NCBI RefSeq assembly: GCF_008087625.1
Contig: NZ_CP042997.1
Coordinates: 6,076,001-6,140,000 of the forward strand
Direction: 5' to 3'
DNA from: Aquisphaera giovannonii
Lineage (GTDB): Bacteria > Planctomycetota > Planctomycetia > Isosphaerales > Isosphaeraceae
Length of the DNA stretch: 64,000 nt
Shown here: positions 1 through 8,487 of the stretch, one piece after another
Position numbering within the stretch: position 1 is the first letter of the stretch
Layout of the letters: every line of letters starts with the position of its first letter
Notes under the pieces: model-generated
Databases searched by the model: none
What the model saw: only the letters and a program-made list of their open reading frames with translations
Told to the model about the DNA's origin: nothing
Program-made: the position numbers and the translations under genes

Positions 1-87
1 AAGCCACCGGCCTGAACCAGACTCCCTGCTCCCTCGACCAGGCGAAGCTCCGCTTCACCGGCAAGACCCAGTCAGAAAGCAAAGTCC

Positions 88-349
88 GCGGAAAACTGGA
101 CTGACACCGATTTCCCTTCGCTTCCGGAAAACTGAACTGACACCGATTTCCCTCTCGGAAAACTGAACTGACACCGATTTCCCCTCTGAACTGACACCGA
201 TTTCCCCTCCTCCCGCGGAAAACTGAACTGACACCGATTTCCCCTCCCGGAAAACTGAACTGACACCGATTTCCCCTCCTCCCGGAAAACTGAACTGACA
301 CCGATTTCCCCTCGCGGAAAACTGAACTGACACCGATTTCCCCTCGGGT
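88..349. repeat. Tandem repeat array, family A
   Basis: About eight head-to-tail copies of a roughly 30-base unit are visible. Its core reads actgaactgacaccgatttc and is followed by a short C/T tract. The separations are 0-9 bases of C/T/G filler, and one copy (near 187) has lost its 5' third but keeps its 3' end. The array contains stops or low-complexity frames only, so the short reading frames across it are not genes. The spacers are far too short for CRISPR. Confidence 0.9.
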
Positions 350-385
350 GAGCAATCACCCGGGGCGACTCGGCCCGAGGCTCCC

Positions 386-738
386 GCGAAATCTAGCTGC
401 GTCCCCGTTTCGGCTCCTAGCTGCGTCCCCGTTTCGGCTCCCGAAATCTAGCTGCGTCCCCGTTTCGGCTCCCAGAACGGCGATGGTCGTACGAGAAGTA
501 ACTCGAAACTCGGTCTGACCCCGAGGCTCCCGAAACTCGGTCTGACCCCGAGGCTCCCGACCCCGAGGCTCCCCGAGGCTCCCGCGAAATCTAGCTGCGT
601 CCCCGTTTCGGCTCCGCGTCCCCGTTTCGGCTCCTAGCTGCGTCCCCGTTTCGGCTCCCTTTGGACGGCCCCCGTCCCCTTTGGACGGCCCCGTCCCCTT
701 TGGGCGGCCCAGAAGGTGGGTGGCCCTTTTCAGGTCCC
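386..738. repeat. Nested repeat cluster, families B, C and D
   Basis: Three further repeat families are interleaved. Family B has the core tagctgcgtccccgtttcgg, with five to six copies around 391-476 and 590-658. Family C has the core actcggtctgaccccgaggc, with copies around 505-580. Family D has the core tttggacggcccccgtcccc, with three copies at 659-708 that run into a unit ending ggtggcccttttcaggtccc. Several copies are shortened from the 5' side but keep the same 3' end, for example the bare gcgtccccgtttcggctcc near 616. No coding frame of note crosses the region. Confidence 0.85.
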
Positions 739-863
739 AAGCGAAGCGGCTAGCGGGTACATCCGCTCACAGGTATACTTGACTCAGCCTCAACCATGGT
801 CGCTAAGTGGCGTGCTTGGACGGCGAGGCCGGCTGCGGCTAGGACGATCGGAGAAGTTAAGTA

Positions 864-1430
864 GTGGGCTGGAAACGAACCGAAGAAATAGGATCGTTAT
901 CGTATGAATGTGGCCACTGTGGCAGGCTGGTGTCGCCGAAAGAAGGCTACAAGTACGACGGAGCCAATCACAGGATATACATTTGCCCGGGATGTGACAA
1001 GCCGACGTTCAGACAATGGACGACGTACGGTTCAGATAGGTATTATCCTGCTCCCGCCTTCGGACGCAGTGTGGCTCATTTGCCGGATGACGTAAAGATA
1101 GTGTATGAAGAAGCTCGTATGTGTATGACGGTTGCGGCGTATACGTCTGTAACGCTGTGTTGCAGGAAACTCCTCATGAACATCGCCGTTACTGAGGGGG
1201 CGCCTTCAAATGGAAGTTTCGTCCAATATGTGAATTTCCTGGACACCAATAACTATATCCCACCAAAAGGCAAGGCTTGGGTGGACTACATCCGCCTCAA
1301 AGGCAATGAAGCGACCCACGAAATTCATCCAATGAATAAGGAGGATGCAGAGAGCCTACTGACTTTCGTTGAGATGTTGCTGCGGTTTGTTTACGAATTC
1401 CCGATGAAGACTCCGCCTGCCAGCCCATGA
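864..1430 (+). CDS. DUF4145 domain protein with zinc ribbon
   Basis: This 188-aa protein starts at a GTG. Its N-terminus has a probable zinc ribbon, with CGHC at residues 16-19 and CPGC at 41-44. The rest matches DUF4145, with an ARMCMTVAAYTSV helix, a CRKLL segment, and the family signature GNEATHE near residue 150. DUF4145 is an all-helical family usually placed with the HEPN-like folds and is often found near restriction and other defence genes; its activity is not established. Base composition is clearly less GC-rich than the chromosome downstream, which suggests acquisition by transfer. The next gene on the same strand is a DUF4062 protein 262 bases away, so a functional pair is possible but not shown. 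The family call is fairly secure; the role is unknown. Confidence 0.75.
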   Translation: MGWKRTEEIGSLSYECGHCGRLVSPKEGYKYDGANHRIYICPGCDKPTFRQWTTYGSDRYYPAPAFGRSVAHLPDDVKIVYEEARMCMTVAAYTSVTLCCRKLLMNIAVTEGAPSNGSFVQYVNFLDTNNYIPPKGKAWVDYIRLKGNEATHEIHPMNKEDAESLLTFVEMLLRFVYEFPMKTPPASP

Positions 1431-1692
1431 CGTAGAGAAAGCAAATGGGCTTACATATTCATGCACAGGCAAAAGGGATCGCATTCATGCACAGGCACAA
1501 GGGGCCAGGAGCCCAATCGATATTGTCATGGCTTCATCAGGCTATCCTGGCCCGTACTCGCACGTGTTTATCGACTCGTCCGACATTCGTCGATTGATCT
1601 CCCGACCCCTTTCCGCTCAACCATAGGGTGCACGGACACCGTAATGGTTTGCCAAGGCCAATCCATCCTGCGCGATTGAGGGAGCGATCGAG

Positions 1693-2526
1693 ATGCCATA
1701 TCACGCGAACGTGATCAGGATTTTCATTGCCTCACCGGGCGACGTGAATGATGAGCGTAGGGTTATACGCGAAGAGATCCACGAATGGAACGTACGGCAT
1801 TCCGAGAGAGAGCGGACGGTATTGCTTCCTGTCGGTTGGGAAACACACGCCACGCCCGAGATGGGTGAGCGTCCCCAAGCGATCATCAACCGCCAGGTGC
1901 TCGTGGGATGCGACCTTCTGCTGGCGGTCCTTTGGACTCGCATCGGTAGCCCGACGGGCGTTGCCCAGAGCGGTACAATAGAAGAAATCCAAGAGCATCT
2001 GCTAGCAAAGAAGCCCGCAAGGATCTATTTCTCGTCCAGGGCCATACCGCCCGATTTGCTCGATTATAAACAGCGGGGCGCCCTGGATAAGTTTAAAGCG
2101 AGATGCCGGGCAAACAGTGTCTATGACACTTACAGCACGCTCGAAGAATTCAGGAGCAAACTCAACCGCCATCTCGCAATCGACATCCCAAACCTATTCC
2201 CGAACCCCTGGGATGCGCCTAAGGCACAACTTGGAGAGACAAGGCTGCCCCCCCCAACGGCAACGCTTTCGGAGCGGGCTATAATGCTGCTTAAGAAGGC
2301 TGCGATGACTGATGATGGTCAGATCATGGCCATTCAAATGCTAGATGGTTATTTTGTCCAAGTTGGAAATGAGAATGTCGCTCGTGCTTGTGAAGGGCGA
2401 GAGAAAGCGGAATGGAAAGCCGCACTCTCGCAGCTCGAGAGAAACGGCTTGATCGAGGCGATTGGATATGACGGAGATGCATATGAAGTTACCGCCGAGG
2501 GTCATAGGTTGGCGGACCAACTTTGA
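1693..2526 (+). CDS. DUF4062 domain protein
   Basis: This 277-aa protein opens with IRIFIASPGDVNDERRVI, the hallmark of DUF4062, a TIR/SLOG-like alpha/beta domain. The domain runs to about residue 175 (DLLLAVLWTRIGSPTG near 75, EEFRSKLNRHL near 155). The C-terminal 100 residues look like a winged-helix or helical module (LSQLERNGLIEAIG ... YEVTAEGHRLADQL). A ribosome site gggag lies eight bases before the ATG. DUF4062 domains recur as N-terminal modules of STAND NTPases and other conflict-related proteins, but here no NTPase follows. Together with the DUF4145 gene and decayed transposases around it, this suggests a small defence-type islet. That role is inference. Confidence 0.75.
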   Translation: MPYHANVIRIFIASPGDVNDERRVIREEIHEWNVRHSERERTVLLPVGWETHATPEMGERPQAIINRQVLVGCDLLLAVLWTRIGSPTGVAQSGTIEEIQEHLLAKKPARIYFSSRAIPPDLLDYKQRGALDKFKARCRANSVYDTYSTLEEFRSKLNRHLAIDIPNLFPNPWDAPKAQLGETRLPPPTATLSERAIMLLKKAAMTDDGQIMAIQMLDGYFVQVGNENVARACEGREKAEWKAALSQLERNGLIEAIGYDGDAYEVTAEGHRLADQL

Positions 2527-2606
2527 ATATACTCCCTTGATAAAAACTTGTACCTGTATGTCGTCGGCATAAGAGGCTTGTATGCACTTTATAGGGCAAC
2601 GGGTAA

Positions 2607-3400
2607 CTAATCGTGCAATAGCCTGCAGGACTTGACGCTTAGGGCTAGGATTTCCCATGCCTCTCTGACGAACAGCAGGTGGCCGTAGCGGACTCGCATC
2701 CGTCGCAGCCCCTTCAGCCAGCTGTTGGTCCACTCGACTACGCATCGGATCTTCCCCGAGTCGCTGCGGCGCGGCCTGCCCCGCTTGCCGATGTGCGGCT
2801 CGATCGCCAGCCATCGTAGCGGCCCCGGCTCTCCTCGGAAGTCATGGTCTCGATCGGCGAACAGGGCGCCGGGCAGTGCCTTCGGTCGATCCCGCGTGCC
2901 GCAGACCCTCGAGTAGTCGATCACCAACGAGATAAACTGGCGGTCGTCGCTGAAGATGGCCGCGGCGTTCCGAATCACCAGCCGGAGGCCACAGAGGTCG
3001 AGGGGCTGGCACCAGTCGCTTCGTCGCGGCCGAACGCCTGGACCGTCGCTTCGTCGGAGTCCATGTCCGTGTCGAGTTTGCCGGCTCGCTTCAAGGCCCT
3101 GTGGAAGTCAGCATGTAGCCGGACCCACAAGCCCAGAATTCACCTGGCCGGAAGGCAACGGGCCACTGTCCGCGCCGAGTAGCGCTACTCGGCCGGTACC
3201 TTCTTCTAATGGCGGCTGGTCGCCAGGACGAACGTTATGACCTTCAGGATCTTGCGATGCGGAATCAAGGGGCGTTCGCCCCTGTAGTCAACGGGTCGCT
3301 ACGGCAGCAGGTGGTGGGCGACCTGATCGTAGGACTCGTTAAGCATGCGAGCGGCCACGGCGTCGGTCCTCCATGGAGGGATCGATGTCCGTTCGATCAT
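2607..3400 (-). pseudogene. Decayed IS5-type transposase
   Basis: Read on the minus strand, an ATG at 3400 opens MIERTSIPPWRTDAVAARML and meets a TAG after 33 codons. More stops follow near 3180-3200. The coding sense then resumes in another frame as a 123-residue open stretch (2978-2607) containing LFADRDHDFRGEPG, GKRGRPRR and CVVEWTNSWLKGLRRMRVRY. That is the C-terminal part of an IS5/IS1478-like DDE transposase, with the closing Glu in the VVEWTNSW helix. At least one frameshift separates the two parts, so no intact enzyme can be made. No clear terminal inverted repeats could be identified by eye. Confidence 0.8.
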
Positions 3401-3504
3401 CCAGCTTGCAGGCAGGCTCGGAGGTGTGGTCCAAGCCTCTTAAAGTCGCAATTCCTCCATGGATTGAACTTTCTCGAACGATATAGTGGCCTGGCAGAAG
3501 TCCC

Positions 3505-4467
3505 TTACTTCCGAACCGCCGGCCTAGGAAACGCGACCCAATTAACCATCAAAGTATACCGCTCGCTACCATCAAATGGCTTTGAGATTATGGTAAAACC
3601 TTCTGTGGTTACGTCTTTAACGCCTAATTCATGTGCGATTTTTGGCCTTAGCCTCATCAAATTTTCGTCTGTAGTAGTCTGGTTCGGCAGTGGCGTATGA
3701 TAAGCCCCGCCGAGATTGCTCTGAGTTACAGACAATACGATTTGAGGGGGCGCGGAGTAAGGTGATTGGAAATTGATTTGCTTTTCGAACGGTTGGTCGC
3801 CTTTCACAAATGTAGTGATACCGCCGGCTTCTTCTTTAATGTGCGAAATCCTTACAAAGTCGCTCTCGATGTGCCTTAGCTCTTGGAGTTGCGTTACATC
3901 ATTGCCAACTTTCTCGGCCACACTCTTGGCTACAGCTTGTCGAAGTTCTTTGTTCGACGCGATGCGGTCAATGCCTCCATCTAGTGTACCAGCAAGTTTC
4001 TCGAACTTGTCTAGATCACCCTTAAGCTGCTCAAGTCTAGATTGGGCCGCGGCCCTCCTGTTCTCTATGTCTGTAATTTGGCGGCCTATTTCGTCAGCCT
4101 TGGCACTATTATTCGCGACAAGTAGTGTCGACTGCCTGACGGACTCTGCGTAAGTCTTCAGAGCGGTTTCATGAAGCAATTCGATAGATCTTATACTAGC
4201 ATCGAAGGAATTCTTTATAGTTTCATCGTGGTCATGCAGTCTTCCAATAATCAATGCGTTTACGCTTGTCATGAGCAAAAAATATGTGCCCGCCACTCCG
4301 GCCACAACCAGAAGCGCCAGGATGGCAGTGGCTGTTGCGACATACTTCAGAAGTATCCTCCTGGCTGCCTCAACGACTAGAGTTTGATAGTTGGATGGCG
4401 AACCCACGCTTGCCCGTCCTCTGCTCTTATCATCACCGTGTGCGATAGCTTCACCTTTGCCGAGCAT
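3505..4467 (-). CDS. Membrane coiled-coil protein with H-type lectin domain
   Basis: The start is set at the ATG at 4467 because GGAGG lies six bases upstream. A longer frame would add 28 unlikely residues. The 320-aa product has one membrane helix near residues 45-70 (VATATAILALLVVAGVAGTY) and then a long charged coiled coil to about residue 195, rich in Asp/Glu/Lys with IENRRAAAQSRLEQLKGDL. The last 90 residues match H-type lectins: INFQSPYSAPPQIVLSVTQ, then TTEGFTIISKPF and MVNWVAF, the same order as in the snail agglutinin and discoidin C-terminal domain. The protein should be anchored with the lectin on a stalk outside the cytoplasm. Base composition is AT-richer than the chromosome, suggesting transfer. 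It stands alone on this strand. Its ligand and role are unknown. Confidence 0.75.
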   Translation of the reverse strand: MLGKGEAIAHGDDKSRGRASVGSPSNYQTLVVEAARRILLKYVATATAILALLVVAGVAGTYFLLMTSVNALIIGRLHDHDETIKNSFDASIRSIELLHETALKTYAESVRQSTLLVANNSAKADEIGRQITDIENRRAAAQSRLEQLKGDLDKFEKLAGTLDGGIDRIASNKELRQAVAKSVAEKVGNDVTQLQELRHIESDFVRISHIKEEAGGITTFVKGDQPFEKQINFQSPYSAPPQIVLSVTQSNLGGAYHTPLPNQTTTDENLMRLRPKIAHELGVKDVTTEGFTIISKPFDGSERYTLMVNWVAFPRPAVRK

Positions 4468-4844
4468 CTCACACCTCCATGGTTTTCTTGTGGCCTCGGT
4501 GTCGGCGGTTGTCACGTTGAAAGGTGTTTCCGCCGAGTGACATCGCCTCAATACGGAGCACCGATTCTGTTATCGGGAGAGACCGAGCTACCAATCAGGC
4601 ACTATGGTGCATCTTCGATACCTTTCGCCGAACAATCGATATCCCAGACATAACTGGATCGTTTACGTCCAGGCGAGCAAATCGGCTCCAAGAACAATTA
4701 AATAGCCAGTGGGTTTCCTGTGGGGCGCAAACGGGGCAGGACCAGCGCTAACTCTCGGTGGTTTCGGCAAATTAGGTTGAGTTCCCAGGGGCTGTGGATT
4801 CATCTATCATCCTCCGTTTCGAGACGAGCCACGGAGGATGGACC
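4468..4844. other. Intergenic stretch without a recognised gene
   Basis: This 377-base stretch lies upstream of the lectin-domain gene and before the ISAs1 stump. The ribosome site of the lectin gene lies at its left edge. Beyond that only short broken frames are present, with no hairpin or repeat that stands out. Confidence 0.5.
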
Positions 4845-4964
4845 ATGACGGACGTGCGGCGGATCGCCTTGGATGAAGTGGTGCGGCATTTCGAGGAACT
4901 CGAGGACCCGCGGAGCTCCATCAGTCGCGGGCCGAAAAGCGGGCCGAAAAGGGGCCATCGCTAG
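4845..4964 (+). pseudogene. ISAs1-family transposase, N-terminal stump
   Basis: An ATG preceded by acggagg opens MTDVRRIALDEVVRHFEELE followed by DPRSSI. The HFxxLxDPR signature is the start of the ISAs1 transposase-associated domain. After about 28 residues the match ends in a short repeated gggccgaaaag motif, and the frame stops at TAG (39 codons in all). ISAs1 transposases are normally around 370 aa, so this is a remnant. Confidence 0.65.
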
Positions 4965-5290
4965 GGCCGAAAAGAGGCCGAGGGACGGAAAAGGGGCCAT
5001 CGCTATATCTTTCGACGGTCTGGGTAACCTAGGGGACTGCCTGCGAGTGGGCGATCGTTACAGGCGGGCCGGAGCTCCCCATCAGAGATGGGCAACGCGC
5101 ATCGGGCCGTGGCTCGGTCAGTCGCCGAACGAAATGGGGACGGAACGAAGTGGGAACATAGCTCGTTGTTCCTCACCGGGCCCGAAATGGGACCGTTATT
5201 GCCTCGGCCAACGTAACGGACATGCAACTCCGTCGGAGCGGCACCGAAGGTTGGGCCGCCCTGTCCGGCCCGCCGGCGGAGGAATTCCGA
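4965..5290. other. Repeat-rich spacer after the transposase stump
   Basis: Short direct repeats of gccgaaaag and aaaaggggccatcgct are scattered at 4934-5006, and related g/a-rich words (gaaatgggga, gaagtgggaa) follow to about 5200. No gene, RNA or clear inverted repeat is recognisable. The texture resembles the degraded repeat clusters at the left end of the window. Confidence 0.5.
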
Positions 5291-5875
5291 TCACCTCGGC
5301 AGCAGGCCCGCGACGGCGATCTGTGCGACGACCACGCCGTCCAGGACCAGCTCGGCGGAGTCTCCGGGGGCGAGGATCCGGGGATCGGTCCCCGGGCGGA
5401 TGACCTCGAGCCGGCCATGGACGAGGTCGAGGATCCAGCACTCGGGGATGCCGCCGTCGACGAAGATCCTGGCCCGGCGCCGGTCCCGCCGGAGGGAGGT
5501 GTCCGCGACCTCCACGATGAGTCCAACCCGGTCCGGCCGCGGCTGGCCGCCGAAATAGTCGGCCGGCGTGCCGCGGACAACCGAGAAGTCGGGCTCGGGC
5601 ATGCTCTTCTTGCCCGGGATCGCCACCGGCTTCTCGATCCGTACGAACCAGCCGGATCCGGCCAGAGCCGCGATCAGGGCCTGTTGCATCAGGTCGCAGG
5701 CCCCGCAGTGGGCATCCCCCTTGGTCATCTTGCCGACGATCCTCCCCTCGATCAGCTCGACGGGCGCATCCGCATCGATCACCCTCGCCGCGATCAGCTT
5801 CTCGTACTGCTCGACGCTCATCCGCCCTTGCGGCGGGCGGCCCCGGGCCGGCTCGGATCGCTCGATCGTGCTCAT
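5291..5875 (-). CDS. Uma2 family (DUF820) endonuclease-like protein
   Basis: This 194-aa protein begins at the ATG at 5875, preceded by ggagggttgggg; a longer frame reaches 6004 without a better start. The fold is the PD-(D/E)xK-type Uma2 domain. MSVEQYEKLI and VELIEGRIVGKM open it, PEPDFSVV carries the metal-binding Asp, and GLIVEVADTS carries the Glu that follows. IPECWILDLVHGRLEVIRP closes the domain. The usual family length is 180-200 aa, so it is complete. Uma2 proteins are multi-copy in planctomycetes and cyanobacteria. They are predicted nucleases, often associated with mobile DNA, and no target is known. Transposon debris lies on its right side and a repeat block at 6020 on its left. 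Confidence 0.85.
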   Translation of the reverse strand: MSTIERSEPARGRPPQGRMSVEQYEKLIAARVIDADAPVELIEGRIVGKMTKGDAHCGACDLMQQALIAALAGSGWFVRIEKPVAIPGKKSMPEPDFSVVRGTPADYFGGQPRPDRVGLIVEVADTSLRRDRRRARIFVDGGIPECWILDLVHGRLEVIRPGTDPRILAPGDSAELVLDGVVVAQIAVAGLLPR

Positions 5876-6019
5876 CCCCAACCCTCCCGCACATGCCCCG
5901 GCTGGTCGGCGCATCGCCTTCGCGAATCCTACCACAACCTGCCCGATGCCGTCCGCGGGTATGGCGGCCCAAACCCGGGGCCATCCGGCCAAGCGGTGGG
6001 ACATTCCGGGCCACCCACC

Positions 6020-6095
6020 TTTTGGGGCGTAGAAGTCGGGTGGCCCCTTTCAGGTCCTTTTGGGGCGTAGAAGTCGGGTGGCCCCCTCTCAGGTC
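6020..6095. repeat. Two tandem units ending in a tcaggtc motif
   Basis: Two copies of a roughly 38-base unit lie head to tail; the core is ggggcgtagaagtcgggtgg, followed by ccccctttcaggtc. A further shortened tail (cttcaggtcc) follows at 6101. A related unit ends the repeat cluster at 700-738, so the two blocks belong to one dispersed family. Confidence 0.75.
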
Positions 6096-6126
6096 GCCCT
6101 CTTCAGGTCCCTCCGCTCGGTCACGA

Positions 6127-6780
6127 TCAGGGATGGAAGTCACGTCGCTGCCTGCGGACGACCCTCACTCGGCAGAGGAGCCTTGCGATGACCCGGCCAA
6201 GGAGCTCCCGCCACCACCAAGGCCGCGGAAACAGCAAGCCCGTACGCCCCCGGTACGCCCTGAACGCGTCCCCGAACTGCTTGCTCAGGCCCCGCTCTTC
6301 CAGGTAGGTCTTTCGGCCGAAGGCAACCGCCGCCAGGGTGAGGCCCAGGAGGCCATGTCTCTCGCCGGAGACGAGAGCCGTGCCCAGGAACATGCCCAGG
6401 ATGCCCAGGTAGATCGGATGGCGGATGACCCGGAATGGCCCCTCCTCGACGAGCCTCTGCCCGTCGGTCTCGGCGATCCTGCCGCTATACGAGGCTCCCA
6501 TGATTTCCCTGGCGTTGACCGCGAAGCGGATGGAAATCCATTGAAGCACCAGACCGGCGATCGACAGCGCCGTCCAGTCGGGTAGCCAACGCGTCCCGAG
6601 TGGCCCATACGAGATGAGGAGCGACAGGGCCAGGGCCGTCCAGAAGAGGAATAGGTGGAAGGCCCTTGAGAGCGGAGATTCACCCTCCGTTCCCCCGCGC
6701 TCATCCGCCCAGGGCCTCAGCCAGCACGCCAGGAACACCGCCCAGGTCATTCCCGAAATCGAGAGGAGCAGAATCTGCAT
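6127..6780 (-). CDS. Isoprenylcysteine methyltransferase-like membrane protein
   Basis: The likely start is the ATG at 6780 (GGAG ten bases upstream), giving 217 aa. The protein has about five hydrophobic helices. It carries the ICMT/PEMT-type signature: GPFRVIRHPIYLGILGMFLG near residue 125, followed by YLEERGLSKQFGDAFRAYR. Such proteins are SAM-dependent methyltransferases of the inner membrane, or are related to them. Bacterial members act on lipids or unknown substrates, so the true substrate cannot be named. The C-terminus is very Arg-rich (RLLCRVRVVRRQRR). It stands alone, facing away from the DUF1501 gene. Confidence 0.8.
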   Translation of the reverse strand: MQILLLSISGMTWAVFLACWLRPWADERGGTEGESPLSRAFHLFLFWTALALSLLISYGPLGTRWLPDWTALSIAGLVLQWISIRFAVNAREIMGASYSGRIAETDGQRLVEEGPFRVIRHPIYLGILGMFLGTALVSGERHGLLGLTLAAVAFGRKTYLEERGLSKQFGDAFRAYRGRTGLLFPRPWWWRELLGRVIARLLCRVRVVRRQRRDFHP

Positions 6781-7016
6781 GTCAGGCTCCGAATCAAGGT
6801 TTGGCAAGTGGCCGAGCGAACCGGGACGGGAAGGGCGAGAGATAATCACCGACGCTCCGATTGGAAGCTGGCTGCTATGTGCCGCGCCGGGTGCGTGATA
6901 TCCTAATTCGTCGGGTGCCCCGGATCGGATGCCATTCGGAAGGGACGCCCGCGATGCCGCGCCAGCCCTGCCTGCATTCCATCGCTCGCCGGGACGTCCG
7001 GCCGGAGGAGGGGCCG

Positions 7017-8450
7017 ATGCAACCCAGGGGACCGCATTTCCCGCACGCGACGTCGCGCCGCGCGTTCCTCCGGGAGGCGGGCGGGGGCTTCGGCGCGCTG
7101 GCGTTGGCGTGGCTCCTGGAGCAGGAGAAGGCCCGGGCCGGCACCGTACCGGGGCAGGCCGACGGCGTGATGGAGCCGCACTTCCCGGCGAAGGCCCGGC
7201 GCGTCATCTACCTGTTCATGCACGGCGGCCCCAGCCACCTGGAGACGTTCGACCCCAAGCCCGCCCTGCAACGGCTCGCCGGCCAGCCGCTCCCCGCGAG
7301 CTTCGGGCACGTCGCCACGCGTCGGAAGGTCGCCCGGAACCCGCTGCTGGGCACGAAGCGGACGTTCCGGAAGTGCGGCGGGAGCGGCATCGAGATCTCC
7401 GACTTCCTCCCGCACCTGCACGCGTGCGCCGACGACCTCGCCGTGATCCGCTCCTGCTGGGCCGACAGCGTCAACCACCCCCAGGCCGTCTACCAGATGA
7501 ACACCGGCTCGGTGCTCATGGGGAAGCCGAGCCTCGGGAGCTGGGTGAGCTACGGCCTGGGGACCGAGAACCAGGACCTGCCCGCCTTCGTCGTCCTGCC
7601 CGATCCCGCCGGCGGCATCAAGGGCGGGCCGCCGGCCTACGGCGCGGGGTTCCTGCCGGCGAGCCACCAGGGGACCGTCATGCGCGGCGGGGCCTCGCCG
7701 ATCCTCGACCTGCGGCCTCCCGAGGACACGTCCCTGCAAGAGCAGCGTGAGATGCTCGACCTGATCGGCCGGCTCAACGCGAAGCATCGCGAGCGGCACG
7801 GCGAGGACGGCGAGCTCGACGCCCGGATGCGCTCGTACGAGCTGGCCTATCGGATGCAGAGTGCGGCGCCCGAGGCGGTGGAGCTCGCCGACGAGTCGGC
7901 GGAGACGAAGGCGCTCTACGGCCTCGACGACCGCCGCACGGCCGAGTTCGGGACGCGCTGCCTGCTGGCGCGGCGGCTGGTCGAGCGCGGCGTCCGATTC
8001 GTCCAGCTCTACTCGGGCGACGTCAACGGCTGGGACGCGCACGACGACGTCGAGGCGAACCACGCCGCGATGTGCGCCCGCACCGACCGGCCGGTCGCCG
8101 GCCTCCTGATCGACCTGAAGCGTCGCGGGCTGCTCGACAGCACGCTGGTCGTCTGGGGCGGCGAGTTCGGGCGGATGCCGATGTCCGAGGGGGGCAGGGG
8201 GCGCGACCACAACCCGCACGGCTTCTCCTGCTGGCTCGCCGGCGGGGGCGTCCGGGGCGGGGTCGTCCATGGCGCGACCGACGAGGTGGGGCTGCGGGCG
8301 GCGGTCGACCCCGTCCACGTCCACGACCTGCACGCGACGATCCTCCACCTGATGGGCCTCGACCACACCCTCCTCACGTTCCCCCACAACGGCCGCGACG
8401 AGCGGCTGACCGACACGGCGGGGAAGGTCGTCCGTTCCATCCTGGCGTGA
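7017..8450 (+). CDS. DUF1501 domain protein (secreted, Tat-type)
   Basis: The start chosen is the ATG at 7017, preceded by ggaggagg; an in-frame ATG at 6954 has no ribosome site. The 477-aa product carries a twin-arginine type signal (SRRAFLREAGGGFGALALAWLL). It then follows the DUF1501 pattern, a sulfatase/alkaline-phosphatase-like fold: IYLFMHGGPSHLETFDPKP near residue 65, VIRSCWADSVNHPQAVYQMN, LVVWGGEFGRMPMSE with Gly-Gly-Glu-Phe-Gly-Arg, and RDHNPHGFSCWLAGGGVRGG. These proteins are abundant in Planctomycetes and nearly always occur with a DUF1549/DUF1553 partner, here 37 bases or less downstream. They are thought to act in degradation of sulfated or other complex polysaccharides, but the reaction is not established. 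Confidence 0.9.
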   Translation: MQPRGPHFPHATSRRAFLREAGGGFGALALAWLLEQEKARAGTVPGQADGVMEPHFPAKARRVIYLFMHGGPSHLETFDPKPALQRLAGQPLPASFGHVATRRKVARNPLLGTKRTFRKCGGSGIEISDFLPHLHACADDLAVIRSCWADSVNHPQAVYQMNTGSVLMGKPSLGSWVSYGLGTENQDLPAFVVLPDPAGGIKGGPPAYGAGFLPASHQGTVMRGGASPILDLRPPEDTSLQEQREMLDLIGRLNAKHRERHGEDGELDARMRSYELAYRMQSAAPEAVELADESAETKALYGLDDRRTAEFGTRCLLARRLVERGVRFVQLYSGDVNGWDAHDDVEANHAAMCARTDRPVAGLLIDLKRRGLLDSTLVVWGGEFGRMPMSEGGRGRDHNPHGFSCWLAGGGVRGGVVHGATDEVGLRAAVDPVHVHDLHATILHLMGLDHTLLTFPHNGRDERLTDTAGKVVRSILA

Positions 8451-8487
8451 AAGGACGGGAGCCTTGGGCGTCGCCGGGAAACCCACC

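Noticed and set aside
3-104. 3' tail of a gene entering from the left edge (ending KVRGKLD)
   Set aside because: Only 33 residues are visible, no domain is recognisable, and the frame ends inside the first repeat unit.
88-349. CRISPR array
   Set aside because: The units are separated by only 0-9 bases of simple filler, copies are truncated, and no cas gene is present.
1461-1679. 72-aa frame between the DUF4145 and DUF4062 genes
   Set aside because: It has no ribosome site, no recognisable domain, and starts inside a short direct repeat (catgcacaggca).
5196-6143. Long frame overlapping the Uma2 gene on the same strand
   Set aside because: It is an out-of-frame shadow rich in Arg/Gly; the Uma2 frame has the domain and ribosome site.
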